The position numbers and the translations under genes are program-made. A stretch of DNA of 34,719 nt from positions 1 through 34,719 of the forward strand of contig JALSTK010000155.1 in assembly GCA_026983775.1 (NCBI GenBank), given 5' to 3'. Origin of the DNA: Calditrichia bacterium (GTDB lineage Bacteria > Calditrichota > Calditrichia > Calditrichales > Calditrichaceae). Below the pieces are notes generated by a model. The model made no database searches. It saw only the letters and a list, made by a program, of their open reading frames with translations, and was not told the origin of the DNA. Positions 14,946 to 23,914 of the stretch are shown piece by piece; position 1 is the stretch's first letter, and every line of letters starts with the position of its first letter.

Positions 14946-16247
14946 CTATAAGATTCGTAATAATTTTACCGGCCCCCGTAAAAGGTGCAATTCCTCAATT
15001 TCATGGATAGACTGCATGACCTGATATTCCCTGGCCTGGTCGATTAAAATATGAACAAAGCCGATATCCGGGTATTTTTTCTTATTCACTTCCGCATGGG
15101 CAGAGGACAGATTAATGCCCTGATTTCCGATAATAGTGGTTATTTTTCCAACTACACCCGGTTTATCTTCACATGGGAAGCGAATATAATAATCTGAAAT
15201 GATTTCTTCCATGGGCATTAAGGGCTTTTCGTTCCAGCTTATTCGATACGAAAATTTTCGGGCGGCGGATTTGCGGATCAGTTCACCCACTAATACCAGA
15301 TCCCGCAGGATTAGACTGCTGGTAGGTTCCACACCTAAGCCGCGACCATACGTTAAATAATTGCCTAACAGGTCGGTCTGCACAAAAAAGGCATTATATT
15401 CACCGCGTATGGAGGTAAGAGGATGCTCTTTGGGAATTAATGTGGGGTGTATATGGATTTCCACCCGGTCTCCATGGTCTTTAATGATAGCTAATTGTTT
15501 GATTTCATACCCGAATTCATGAGCGCAATCAATATCAAAAACGGAAATATCGGCTATACCTTCCGAGAAAAGGCTGAGGTAGTTTAGTTTAAGTCCGAAG
15601 GCGGCGCTGGCAAAAATGGCCGCTTTCTGAGCGGCATCGGAGCCCTCATAATCAATCACAGATAAGGTTTCGGACATTTTTTGCATCTCTTTGGAACGAA
15701 GTACTTCTTTAAGGGGAATATGATATTTGGTCATCTCGGAAAGAATAAAATTGGAAGTCCCGCTGACAACCGCATAGAGCGATTTAATTTCATTGGCTAC
15801 CAAATCCTGTTTGAGAGAACTAATAATGGGCAATCCGCCACCCAGAGAGGGTTCCGGAAGAATATGAACACCCTCTTTGTTCGATAGATCGGCCAATTCC
15901 TGCATCTTCGAGGCCAGTAAGGTACGGTTAGCGGAAATGATATGCTTGCCCGAAGCGATCAGTTTTTTAATAATGGAAAAGGTGGGTTCAATACCACCGA
16001 TGGCATCAATAGCCACATGAATAGAGGGATCGTTTAGAATATCATTCAGTTCTGTAGTGATTAATCCGGGTTCAACCAGATGAGGTCGTTTAAAATGCTT
16101 ATTCTTAACCAGTATCTTACTCAGGTGAAGACGAAAGCCGGTTTCCTTAAAAATTTTATCCTGTTTTTCCCGAAATATTTGGAAAAAACCGAATCCCAGT
16201 TTTCCGAGTCCTAACAGAGCAAAATTTACGGTTTTTGCTTTGGGCAT
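14946..16247 (-). CDS. hom: Homoserine dehydrogenase with C-terminal ACT domain (diverged)
   Basis: The protein has 433 residues. The NAD(P)-binding domain carries LLGLGKLGFGFF (about 11-22). The catalytic domain has PEPSLGGGLPIISSL, SGTSNFIL and YEGSDAAQKAAIFASAAFG, keeping the Glu, Asp and Lys of the active site. The ACT domain (about 355-433) shows FPCEDKPGVVGKITTIIGNQGINLSSA. The enzyme reduces aspartate semialdehyde to homoserine for threonine and methionine synthesis. Departures are SANRTL where most enzymes have ANKxL (Arg108 for a conserved Lys), SGTSN where the consensus is NGTTN, and SETLS where AEADP is usual. It is a recognisable but atypical member. The start is supported by AGAAGGGA before the ATG. 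It follows exbD by 10 bases, an unusual neighbour. Confidence 0.87.
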   Translation of the reverse strand: MPKAKTVNFALLGLGKLGFGFFQIFREKQDKIFKETGFRLHLSKILVKNKHFKRPHLVEPGLITTELNDILNDPSIHVAIDAIGGIEPTFSIIKKLIASGKHIISANRTLLASKMQELADLSNKEGVHILPEPSLGGGLPIISSLKQDLVANEIKSLYAVVSGTSNFILSEMTKYHIPLKEVLRSKEMQKMSETLSVIDYEGSDAAQKAAIFASAAFGLKLNYLSLFSEGIADISVFDIDCAHEFGYEIKQLAIIKDHGDRVEIHIHPTLIPKEHPLTSIRGEYNAFFVQTDLLGNYLTYGRGLGVEPTSSLILRDLVLVGELIRKSAARKFSYRISWNEKPLMPMEEIISDYYIRFPCEDKPGVVGKITTIIGNQGINLSSAHAEVNKKKYPDIGFVHILIDQAREYQVMQSIHEIEELHLLRGPVKLLRIL

Positions 16248-16257
16248 AACATCCCTT

Positions 16258-16662
16258 CTATTTATTCTCCTTGACAGTCGAAATGACTATTTTATAAATA
16301 CCTTGCTGGCGTAAGATATCCATGACATGAATGACAACCCCATGGGTTACATTGGCATCGGCCTTGAGGACAATACTTTTATCTTTTTTAAAATGGGCCA
16401 TCTTCTTTACTTCATGGGCAAGGTTGTTTACCGATACGAGTTCATCATTGAGAAAGATATTCTTATCCTTATCCACATAGATAATTATTTTTTGAACCGT
16501 ATGTCCTTCCGAACTTTTGGCCTTCGGTAATTTAAGCTCAATTCCCGGTTGTTCCAAAAAAGTCGAAGAAACGGTGAAAAAGATAATCAGTATAAATAGA
16601 ACATCAACCAGCGAAGTGATGTCCAGTTTTACTTTGGGACGGGATTTTTCGAGTAATTTCAT
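16258..16662 (-). CDS. exbD: ExbD/TolR-type proton-channel subunit
   Basis: The protein has 134 residues, with a short cytoplasmic N-terminus, one membrane helix (about 17-37, SLVDVLFILIIFFTV) and a periplasmic domain. The channel Asp typical of the family is Asp20 (TSLVDVLF). The periplasmic part ends with VVIHVMDILRQQGIYKIVIST, the usual ExbD/TolR pattern. With ExbB it forms the inner-membrane motor that turns the proton gradient into work for a TonB- or TolA-type partner. It overlaps the upstream exbB-like gene by 4 bases (ATGA), which signals coupled translation, and lies 10 bases before hom. The ExbD/TolR choice rests on the TonB-like gene upstream. Confidence 0.92.
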   Translation of the reverse strand: MKLLEKSRPKVKLDITSLVDVLFILIIFFTVSSTFLEQPGIELKLPKAKSSEGHTVQKIIIYVDKDKNIFLNDELVSVNNLAHEVKKMAHFKKDKSIVLKADANVTHGVVIHVMDILRQQGIYKIVISTVKENK

Positions 16663-17285
16663 GATTGTTTCGTCGTTGATAAATGGATGCGTTTGATTTT
16701 TAAAATAAGATTATTGGAATAATTTTCGATATCCAGAATAAAATTTTCCGATTTTTTACTAAAATAATAAAAGGCAATTAAAATCGGAATGGCGATAAAT
16801 AAACCGGTCACCGTGGTAAGAAGCGCTTCGGATATCCCACCGGACAGGGCGGCCGTCTGGCCGATGCCCTGGTCTTTGATGACATCGAAGACCTTAACCA
16901 TTCCCAAGACGGTTCCTAATAGTCCCATTAAAGGAGAAATGGCTGCCGTTGTTTCCAGTACAATCAATCCCCTGTTTAGTTCCCGAACCTCCTGCCGCCC
17001 CTGGTCCTCTAATAATTCGCGTAATTCATTATGGGGAAGATCATGATTATCCAGAGCCAATTGAATGACATTGGACAAGGGTCCCGGCTGTTTAAGACAA
17101 ATGGAGCGGGCCAGCTCCAGATCATTCATCGAAGAAAAATTTTTAACAATGGCAATGATCTCCGGATTGAGTATTTTTCGTTTACGAAGCGCAAAACCGC
17201 GCTCTATGATATAGGCCAGGCCGATTAATGAGGCCAGTAATAGCGGATACATCATCAGTCCGCCGCGTTCAAAAAGTTCAAACAT
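16659..17285 (-). CDS. exbB: ExbB/TolQ/MotA-type proton-channel protein
   Basis: The protein has 208 residues with three membrane helices at about 10-27 (MMYPLLLASLIGLAYIIE), about 110-135 (TTAAISPLMGLLGTVLGMVK) and about 150-175 (LLTTVTGLFIAIPILIAFYYF). The motif LETTAAISPLMGLLGTVLGM, and the later SGGISEALLTTVTGLFIAIP, are the standard ExbB/TolQ signatures, including the Thr residues near the ion path. It forms the pentameric part of the proton motor with ExbD. It lies 3 bases after the TonB-like gene and overlaps exbD, giving a complete tonB-exbB-exbD set. It is the only such set in this window and presumably powers transport across the outer membrane. Confidence 0.92.
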   Translation of the reverse strand: MFELFERGGLMMYPLLLASLIGLAYIIERGFALRKRKILNPEIIAIVKNFSSMNDLELARSICLKQPGPLSNVIQLALDNHDLPHNELRELLEDQGRQEVRELNRGLIVLETTAAISPLMGLLGTVLGMVKVFDVIKDQGIGQTAALSGGISEALLTTVTGLFIAIPILIAFYYFSKKSENFILDIENYSNNLILKIKRIHLSTTKQS

Positions 17286-17288
17286 AGG

Positions 17289-18152
17289 TCATCTCCCGTT
17301 TCTTGGGTCTGGATACATAAGTTTAGCTGTTATGGTTAATGTTTTTTCAGGAAAATCATCCGGCAAGGGAATAAATGGAAAAAGGGATTCAATGGCTTGT
17401 GTACTGGATTTTTCAAGCGACTCATGACCGACATGTTTTAAAACTCTGTACGAAACCAATTTTCCTTTACGATCAATCGTATATTGAATGATCGTATAAC
17501 CGTGAATAATCCCTAATTGGTAATAAGCAGGAGGGGCGAACCACACCCGCGATAATTTATTTTTCATGGAATTGATGTAAGGAGCCCATTCCCATTGGTA
17601 CGTACTTAAAGTAAGAGCTCCGACTTCTTCCACGGAAAATTTTTTTTGATCCATCCTGTTGTTGCTGCCTTCGGACCGAACGGCGGAAGGGGAAGACTTC
17701 TGTCGGTCGAAAAGGGAAGGGCTTCGCGAAGCCTGCGAGGAGATACCGACCAGAGCCTTTTTGCTGAACTTCTTTTGCCGAAAGTTTTGTATTCGGGTAT
17801 TGGCAGGAGATAGATTGGCAAGAGGTGAATTTCCCGAACTGTAAGGCATGTTGCCCTTATTTTTGGTCGGAAGCGGATTGCGGGCCTGAGAATTTTTATC
17901 TGAAAGCAATGAGGACTGAGCGGGAACGCGATTGTTAAAATTTTTATTTTGCACGACTTCCCTGGGTTTATTGGGAACGGGCCGCGGTTTATTCTCAGGG
18001 AAAGTGAAAGCCAGTTCTTCGGGTGGAGATTCGATTTTGAGCGGACGTTTAAATTCAAGCCATTGTTCATGGCCAATCATCCATAATAAAAAGCCATGAA
18101 AAAGAATGGACAGTAAAATCGATATACCGATGATTTTCGTCTGTTTGTTCAT
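17289..18152 (-). CDS. TonB-like energy transducer
   Basis: The protein has 287 residues when started at ATG 18152 (NKQTKIIGISILLSILFHGF). An ATG 12 codons further upstream would put a non-typical stretch before the membrane helix and is rejected. One N-terminal membrane helix (about 6-28) is followed by a Pro/Asn/Ser-rich linker and, from about 195, a TonB-type C-terminal domain (YINSMKNKLSRVWFAPPAYY, then IIQYTIDRKGKLVSYRVLKH and ESLFPFIPLPDDFP). It links ExbB/ExbD to outer-membrane partners by contacting their TonB box. No clear ribosome site precedes the ATG. It heads the long operon that ends with the sigma-54 regulator. TonB rather than TolA is favoured by the C-terminal domain pattern. 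Confidence 0.8.
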   Translation of the reverse strand: MNKQTKIIGISILLSILFHGFLLWMIGHEQWLEFKRPLKIESPPEELAFTFPENKPRPVPNKPREVVQNKNFNNRVPAQSSLLSDKNSQARNPLPTKNKGNMPYSSGNSPLANLSPANTRIQNFRQKKFSKKALVGISSQASRSPSLFDRQKSSPSAVRSEGSNNRMDQKKFSVEEVGALTLSTYQWEWAPYINSMKNKLSRVWFAPPAYYQLGIIHGYTIIQYTIDRKGKLVSYRVLKHVGHESLEKSSTQAIESLFPFIPLPDDFPEKTLTITAKLMYPDPRNGR

Positions 18153-18365
18153 AAAAAATAAGTTACAATTCCCGGCTAACTTTTGCAATGATAGCCATAG
18201 ATTACCGCTATATTTTATTATTCAACGATAGTCGATTAATTTTGTGCCCTTGTTTTTAGGTTTCAGTATTGTACTTAAAGAAACATATCCTAAGGGGACA
18301 GATAAAATCGGTTTGTCGCGGAGCATAAAAAGAAAAACGAAATTTCCGGAGATTCTCAAAAGGGT
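18153..18365 (-). other. Intergenic region upstream of the tonB-exbB-exbD operon
   Basis: These 213 bases between the trmJ-like stop and the TonB-like start must hold the promoter of the long operon and the end of the M16-sfsA-trmJ operon. It is AT-rich. I see no convincing T-tract terminator. A bulged inverted repeat at 18256-18264 / 18280-18293 (TTAGG-TTTC with GAAA-CCTAA) is present but has no T-run on either side. No sigma-54 match was found. Confidence 0.5.
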
Positions 18366-19157
18366 TTAATAAATATTTCTTTGTTCTGGTTCGTCCGGTC
18401 TGGCCTCCAGGTCGTGAATGCGTGTTTCAAAGATTTGTAAAAGTTTATGGAGTAGGCGAATATCCCGTTGTTCTGCCATGGAGCGTCCGATTAGACGCCG
18501 AAAGCGGGAAATGAAATCATCAAGACTATCTCTCGGAACAAAATGAACCATTTTCAGAGAAGCGAGCAGGTGTTCATAGAATTTTTCGAGTTCGTATTGA
18601 GAGGCCGGGTTATACTCATATTCTGCAGGAGCCTGATTCATTTCCATAAAAAAAACATGGGCATAAATCATCACGGCCTGAGCAAGATTTAAAGCGGGAT
18701 TTTGGGTCGCAGTGGTGATGGTGGAATGCAAGTGACATTGGAGCAACTCCCGGTTGGATAAACCGGCATGTTCGCGGCCGAATACAATGGCAACGGGATG
18801 TTTTAGGGCTGTGGAAATCAGCTTCCGGGCGATTTCCCGGGGGGAGAAAAAGGGGAATTTAAAATGGCGTTTCCTCATCGTAGTCGCCACGACGAGACGC
18901 ATGGAATGAAGCGCCTCATTAAAAGTGGGAACAATGGCGGCCTGTTCAATGATATCATAGGAGCGGTGGGCCATTTTTTTGGCCTGTTCCGTATCCAGAG
19001 GGCAGGGATTGACCAGAATGAGTTTTTCGAATCCTGTGGTCTTCAAGGCTCTGGCAACCGATCCCACATTGCCCGGTGATTCCGGTTCGACCAAAATGAA
19101 GTGAAGGTTGCGGCGAATTAATTGGAACGGTTCGGTGAACTCTACACGGTTCGGCAT
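18366..19157 (-). CDS. trmJ: TrmH/SpoU-family RNA methyltransferase, TrmJ-like
   Basis: The protein has 263 residues with the SPOUT fold motifs in order: FILVEPESPGNVGSVARALKTTGF (motif 1, Asn and Arg of the active site), VAIVFGREHAGLSNREL (motif 2) and TQNPALNLAQAVMIYAHVF (motif 3). The wording FGRE-x-x-GL-(S/T)-N-x-EL and SLNLAQAV is closest to TrmJ, which makes 2'-O-methyl nucleotides at position 32 of tRNAs. The C-terminal extension (about 180-263) is of the size seen in TrmJ. TrmH proper acts on G18 and differs in motif 2. The gene starts 6 bases after the sfsA stop and is the last of the M16-sfsA-trmJ operon. Confidence 0.85.
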   Translation of the reverse strand: MPNRVEFTEPFQLIRRNLHFILVEPESPGNVGSVARALKTTGFEKLILVNPCPLDTEQAKKMAHRSYDIIEQAAIVPTFNEALHSMRLVVATTMRKRHFKFPFFSPREIARKLISTALKHPVAIVFGREHAGLSNRELLQCHLHSTITTATQNPALNLAQAVMIYAHVFFMEMNQAPAEYEYNPASQYELEKFYEHLLASLKMVHFVPRDSLDDFISRFRRLIGRSMAEQRDIRLLHKLLQIFETRIHDLEARPDEPEQRNIY

Positions 19158-19163
19158 GGTGCA

Positions 19164-19865
19164 TCATTCCAGACTGAAATCGATCCGGTGGGAAAGGGTA
19201 ATTTCCTGCGGAGTCACCCGGGCCAGGTACGGCAAAATTTCCACTCCCCGTTCATGAGCCTGTCCCAACATTTGCGCATATTCAGGATCAATATGAGCCG
19301 CCGGTTTAAAGAGGGTGCCGTCGCTGCGCTGAATCAGGTAGAACATCACGGCCCTGTGATTTTGCCGAACCATAGACAATAATTCATTCAAATGCTTAAG
19401 GCCCCTGGTGGTGACGGCATCGGGGAATTTGTAAAAACCGTCGTCCTCAACCAAAGTTACATTTTTGATTTCCACGTAGCATTGTTGATGGTCCTTGCTT
19501 AACAAAAGATCGATGCGGCTGTTTTTACCATAAGGGACTTCGGATTGCACTTTTGAATATCCCGCTAACTCCGGAATCCTGTTTTGGGAGATGGCTTCGG
19601 CTACGATTTTATTAGCAAGATGGGTATTGATACCGATCCAGCAGCGCTCATTATGCACCATTTCCCATGAATAGCGTAGTTTACGTTTCGGATTTCGGCT
19701 GTCACTAAGCAGTACTCTCCAGCCCGGCTGGTCACAGGTTTTCATGCTTCCGGAGTTGGGACAATGGGCAGTAATCATCTGCCCATTGTTCAACCGGATA
19801 TCGGCCAGGAAACGCTTATATCGGCGCACCAGCCGTCCTTCGATTAAGGTTTGATTAAACTTCAT
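19164..19865 (-). CDS. sfsA: SfsA family protein (DNA/RNA nuclease SfsA)
   Basis: The protein has 233 residues, the normal SfsA length. Diagnostic stretches are LIEGRLVRRYKRFLADIRL (OB-like N-terminus), AHCPNSGSMKTCDQPG, SKVQSEVPYGKNSRIDLLL, CYVEIKNVTLV, FPDAVTTRGLKHLNEL and RAVMFYLIQRSD. SfsA was first named for stimulation of maltose metabolism; its C-terminal half has a PD-(D/E)xK nuclease-like core, here the Asp of SRIDLLL and the Glu-x-Lys of VEIKN. The role in the cell remains uncertain. It overlaps the M16 peptidase gene by 4 bases (ATGA) and precedes the trmJ-like gene by 6 bases. Recognition is firm. Confidence 0.93.
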   Translation of the reverse strand: MKFNQTLIEGRLVRRYKRFLADIRLNNGQMITAHCPNSGSMKTCDQPGWRVLLSDSRNPKRKLRYSWEMVHNERCWIGINTHLANKIVAEAISQNRIPELAGYSKVQSEVPYGKNSRIDLLLSKDHQQCYVEIKNVTLVEDDGFYKFPDAVTTRGLKHLNELLSMVRQNHRAVMFYLIQRSDGTLFKPAAHIDPEYAQMLGQAHERGVEILPYLARVTPQEITLSHRIDFSLE

Positions 19866-22720
19866 TTGCCTGTTGTTTTTTCAGGAAGAAGCACTATACG
19901 CACATAATTGTTATCTTTTAAATAAAATTTTGCCGCCTGCTGAAGCTCATCGAGAGTGAGTTCTCTGTAACGATCGTCTACCTGTAAAATATCTTCCGGA
20001 TTTTGCTGATTAAAAAATTCATATCTCAGCTTGTTCACCCAGTAGTTATTTTGTTTAAGATTCGTTTCATATTCTCTTAAACCCATCTCTTTCACCTTTT
20101 CCAGATAGGAGGGGGCAAAACCGAATTTTTTAAGACTATCGATTTGAATGAAGACCTCTTTCGTTAGCTCTTCGACTCTTTCCGGGGCAGAACCGAACGA
20201 TATACCAAAGCTATATCGTTCCCGGGGATAGTGTCTCAAGCGGGCATAGACCCCGATACTGTATGTACCGCTTTTATCCTCTCTTAAGCGTTCCCGTAAT
20301 TTTATTTGTAAAGCATCGGCCAGAGCATCCAGGACGGAACGATTATGTTCATTCCATTTCTGTTTTCCGGTAAATATAATGGTCGTGTAACTCTTGGGTT
20401 CCAGACCCTTTTTGATAGCTCGATCGATGACCCCTTTGGGATAAGAATATGTGTTGTCGGCCCAGTGTTCTTTACGGTTTAAAGCAGGAAGACTGCATAG
20501 ATAGGTTTCGACTAACGGTTTTAGCTGTTCTTTGTTGAAGTTCCCCACGAAGATGAAGGTAAAATCACCGGCATCACCAAAGCGCTCACGATAAATTTTG
20601 TAAGACTCCATTAAGTCAACATGTTTAATAGTCTTGGTTGTAAAGGGAGCGAAACGGGGGTTATGCTGAGTGATAATCGCAGTGAGCGAGTCCTGGTAAA
20701 CGGCAGACGGGTCCTGTCCCTTGTTTTGGTAATAGGCGATCATCCGCGATTTGTACGATTCAAAGGCAGAACTGTCCGTACGTGGGGCCGTAAAGGTTAA
20801 ATAAATGAGCTGAAAAAGAGTTTCAAGGTCTTTGGGAGAGGCTTGCCCGGAAACGGTTTCGGTCAGTTCATTGATGGATGGTACGACTTGCACCATTTTT
20901 CCGGCCAGCATTTTTTGGAGTTGAATTTGGTTAAAATTGCCCAATCCACAGCCCGATATGATGGAGCCGGCCGTTTTAGCAGCGATCAGGTGCTCGTTAT
21001 CCACCAGAGAATAGCCGCCGGGGCTAAAAGCCGTGAATATGATCTGGTCATTCTTAAAGGTAGTGGGTTTTAATATAACCTTGATACCGTTATTTAACGT
21101 CCACTCGGTCAGACCTAAATCCGCAATCGTTTTTTCGGAGATTATTTTCCCCGGGGAGGGAACTTTAGCGAGAAGAGGTTCATTGCTGGTTTTATCTTTG
21201 TAAGCTGAAACAGACGTATTCTTTATACTTTCAATAATTTGTTGCAATTCCTCTTTGGTCGGAATTGCAACGCCCTCTTTTTGAGGAGCATTGACCAGGA
21301 TGACCCGGTTCTGATCATTCATCCATTGAGAAATCAGTGCGTCTACCTCTTCCAAACGAATGGTCGGAATATATTTCTTATATAATTCATATTCGAACTT
21401 AATACCCGGGATCGGTTCTTGCTGGAGAAAGTTTCGAATATATTCCGAAGCCAATGAGCGCGATTCGGTCTTATTCCGCTCCAGATAATATTTTTCCATG
21501 CGGCGCAAGGATGATTTTTTAACCCGCTCCAGCTCGGTTTTTGTAAAGCCAAATTGCTGGACTCTCTTGGCCTCGGTCAAAAGAGTTTTAAAGGCTCTGG
21601 GTATACCATTGTCTCTGGAAGCAGCACCCAAGATGTAAAAGTCTTTGGTACGTACTAAGTTGCCTTTACTGGAATATGCATACAGAAAAGGAGGGTTTTT
21701 TTGATGAAGCAGTTCGGAAAATCGTTGATTGAGCATCATGTTGAATAGACTTTCCACAATACTCTGGCGGTAATCTTTAACATATTTTTCATGTTCCACG
21801 GGAAGCAGGTAGTACATGGAAACCGAAGACTGGGTGGCTTCAGGATCGGAAGCTATGGCGAACAGAGTCTGTTTGTGGGACGGTACCGGGTAAAGAGTGC
21901 GCTTCTTTTCGTTGGGATTGTTTTTCATATAAGCGAAGTGCTTTATAATCTCCTGTTTGATAATTTGCGGGTCCAGATCCCCCACAGCCACAACAGCCAT
22001 TAAATCCGGACGATACCAGGTATGGTAGAATTTTTTTAAGGTTTGATGTTTAAAGGTATCCAAAACGGCTTTTTGGCCGATGGGAAGACGAAGCGCATAG
22101 CGGGAGCCTTTCAATAAAATCGGAAGCTGTTTGTCCATCATACGCTGACGGGCACCACGGCCCAGGCGCCACTCTTCGATTACCACGCCCTTCTCTTTAT
22201 CGATTTCTGTGTCATCATAGCTGACATAATGCGCCCAATCTTCCAATACGGTAAAAGCTTTATCGATTATAGCGGCACTGTCTGTAGGTACCTGAAGCAT
22301 GTAAACCGTCTCATCAAAACCGGTATAGGCATTGAGGTCGGCTCCAAAGCGCATGCCGATCGATTCGAGAAAACTGACCAAAGCCTGTTTATGAAAATGT
22401 TTACTGCCGTTAAAAGCCATGTGTTCGCAAAGATGCGCTAAACCCTGCTGATCATCATCCTCAAGAATCGAACCGGCATTAACCACCAGTCGTAATTCGA
22501 GACGGTCTTCGGGTTTTTTGTTTTTGCGAATATAATAAGTGATTCCATTGTCCAGTTTGCCCCTAATAATTTGGGAATCGACCGGAAGGGTTGTATTCAG
22601 GTTTAAAGTCGGCTCCGGAGTCCGTGTAGTGACAGCCGGTTGTTTGGCCTTAAACTGTCCGGCACAAGATCCCAGAATCAATGCCCCCAACAGGGCTGAA
22701 AAGATAAGAAAGCGTTTCAT
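19862..22720 (-). CDS. M16-family zinc metallopeptidase, predicted lipoprotein
   Basis: The protein has 952 residues. A lipoprotein signal ends with LILGSC (Cys19 lipidated), so the enzyme is anchored to an envelope membrane. The first peptidase half carries the inverted zinc motif HLCEH (His96, Glu99, His100) and a downstream Glu in VVIEEW (about 181-184). Three further M16 domains follow, as in the two-repeat pitrilysin layout; the third has the region around LGLTEWTLNNGIKVILKPT at about 530, and the last half has no HxxEH, as is usual. Such proteins degrade peptides in the periplasm or at the outer membrane. AAAGGGA precedes the ATG. It is the first gene of an operon with sfsA and trmJ and is preceded by a 244-base gap holding the promoter. 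Confidence 0.92.
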   Translation of the reverse strand: MKRFLIFSALLGALILGSCAGQFKAKQPAVTTRTPEPTLNLNTTLPVDSQIIRGKLDNGITYYIRKNKKPEDRLELRLVVNAGSILEDDDQQGLAHLCEHMAFNGSKHFHKQALVSFLESIGMRFGADLNAYTGFDETVYMLQVPTDSAAIIDKAFTVLEDWAHYVSYDDTEIDKEKGVVIEEWRLGRGARQRMMDKQLPILLKGSRYALRLPIGQKAVLDTFKHQTLKKFYHTWYRPDLMAVVAVGDLDPQIIKQEIIKHFAYMKNNPNEKKRTLYPVPSHKQTLFAIASDPEATQSSVSMYYLLPVEHEKYVKDYRQSIVESLFNMMLNQRFSELLHQKNPPFLYAYSSKGNLVRTKDFYILGAASRDNGIPRAFKTLLTEAKRVQQFGFTKTELERVKKSSLRRMEKYYLERNKTESRSLASEYIRNFLQQEPIPGIKFEYELYKKYIPTIRLEEVDALISQWMNDQNRVILVNAPQKEGVAIPTKEELQQIIESIKNTSVSAYKDKTSNEPLLAKVPSPGKIISEKTIADLGLTEWTLNNGIKVILKPTTFKNDQIIFTAFSPGGYSLVDNEHLIAAKTAGSIISGCGLGNFNQIQLQKMLAGKMVQVVPSINELTETVSGQASPKDLETLFQLIYLTFTAPRTDSSAFESYKSRMIAYYQNKGQDPSAVYQDSLTAIITQHNPRFAPFTTKTIKHVDLMESYKIYRERFGDAGDFTFIFVGNFNKEQLKPLVETYLCSLPALNRKEHWADNTYSYPKGVIDRAIKKGLEPKSYTTIIFTGKQKWNEHNRSVLDALADALQIKLRERLREDKSGTYSIGVYARLRHYPRERYSFGISFGSAPERVEELTKEVFIQIDSLKKFGFAPSYLEKVKEMGLREYETNLKQNNYWVNKLRYEFFNQQNPEDILQVDDRYRELTLDELQQAAKFYLKDNNYVRIVLLPEKTTGK

Positions 22721-22964
22721 AGATAGTCCCTTTGTTTTAATGAAGAATTTATATTAGGTTTTGTAGCAAACATTCCTACGGATAGGCCGCAATTTGAGCC
22801 GGATACATGAAAACATTTTACATTTTGTTAGATCGATGTCTCGCTTATCACGGAATAGAAGTTGTAAAATTCAGCTGTTGCAATTTAGGAATTAACTTCA
22901 TTCCTGTCATGTAAAACATTCATAACATCCCTAATTTAAAGAATGCGTATAAAAAAAGAAAGCC
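22721..22964 (-). other. Intergenic region upstream of the M16 peptidase gene
   Basis: These 244 AT-rich bases follow the oxyR stop and precede the M16 gene. They contain a perfect inverted repeat AGGAAT-N7-ATTCCT (22887-22905), and TTTTACAT-like blocks occur on both sides (about 22814 and 22909). No terminator with a clear stem follows oxyR, although a T-run on the minus strand lies a few bases after its stop. A 35-codon + strand frame at 22807 is judged accidental. Confidence 0.5.
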
Positions 22965-23909
22965 TTAATTGTGAATCTCGACAGAAACCAGTTCCCGGTT
23001 ATCCAGGTTGCGCATCTTATCGGGAATATGGTCCAGGATCTCCTCTTTCAAACGGTCTATTAAACGTTTTTTAACGAAGCTGCGACTGGTTACCAAACTC
23101 ACTTGACGTACAGGTGTGGAGAAGCGAAAAGGTCGCAAATAAGTTTGATTCCTTTTGGGAAGATTGCGAATGGCCAGTTCCGGAATAAGCGTTAAACCGG
23201 CACGGGATTCCACGATTTTTTTCAGCGATTCAATAGACCCGCTTTGATAGGATAAAGATGAAGAATCCTGTGATGTATCGGCGTGACAGATGTTGATGAC
23301 CTGATTTCGGAAACAATTACCCTCATCCAAAAGCCAGACATTCTCCACGGTAAGATCGGCAAAATCTAGCGCTTCTTTGGAAAAAAGAGGGTGCTCCGGT
23401 GAGATATACGTATAAAATTCTTCATAAAATAACGGCATAATGTGGATGGATTTATCGGGCCAGGGGGTCACAAATATTCCGGCATCCAGATCATTGCTTT
23501 TTAGTTGTTCGATAATTTGTTCCGTTAATTTTTCAGTAATGCTGACATGGACTTTAGGGTGTTTTTTTAAGAAAGTGTTAATAAAAAGAGGAACCAGATA
23601 AGGAGCAATGGTAGGAATAATACCGAGGCGCAGCTCGCCGCTAATATCTTTTTGAAAACTGCGTACCAGTTCCGGAATTTTTTCACTTTCCTGTAAGACA
23701 TATTTGGCCTGCTCTATGATCTGCTCACCGATCTCGGTGGGTATGAGCGGTTTTTTGGAGCGGTCGAAGATTTTTACTCCCAATTCGTCTTCCAAATGCT
23801 GTACCTGGATGGTTAAGGCCGGCTGGGTAATGAAACATTTCCGGGCCGCTTTTAGAAAATTCCGTTCCGTATCCAGAGCAACGATGTATTTTAATTGCGA
23901 TAGAGTCAT
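22965..23909 (-). CDS. oxyR: OxyR-type LysR regulator with both redox cysteines
   Basis: The protein has 314 residues when started at ATG 23909 (TLSQLKYIVALDTERNFLKA). An upstream ATG would add 11 unrelated hydrophobic residues. The N-terminal winged helix-turn-helix spans about 1-60. The sensor domain has LLDEGNCFRNQVINICHA with Cys199 and Cys208 at the same numbers and spacing as the peroxide-sensing pair of E. coli OxyR, which also supports the chosen start. On oxidation these form a disulfide and activate antioxidant genes. It is divergent from dps and catalase, the classic targets. No Shine-Dalgarno site precedes the ATG. Recognition is firm. Confidence 0.93.
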   Translation of the reverse strand: MTLSQLKYIVALDTERNFLKAARKCFITQPALTIQVQHLEDELGVKIFDRSKKPLIPTEIGEQIIEQAKYVLQESEKIPELVRSFQKDISGELRLGIIPTIAPYLVPLFINTFLKKHPKVHVSITEKLTEQIIEQLKSNDLDAGIFVTPWPDKSIHIMPLFYEEFYTYISPEHPLFSKEALDFADLTVENVWLLDEGNCFRNQVINICHADTSQDSSSLSYQSGSIESLKKIVESRAGLTLIPELAIRNLPKRNQTYLRPFRFSTPVRQVSLVTSRSFVKKRLIDRLKEEILDHIPDKMRNLDNRELVSVEIHN

Positions 23910-23914
23910 AAAAA

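Noticed and set aside
18175-18205. TGGCTATCATTGCA on the minus strand before the TonB-like gene as a sigma-54 promoter
   Set aside because: The doublets are only 8 bases apart; the spacing is strict for sigma-54.
18256-18293. Bulged inverted repeat TTAGGTTTC / GAAA-CCTAA as a terminator
   Set aside because: No T-tract on either strand downstream and a 5-base bulge; not convincing.
22807-22914. 35-codon + strand frame in the gap upstream of the M16 gene
   Set aside because: No ribosome site, no family resemblance, and it runs through the inverted repeat at 22887-22905; likely chance.
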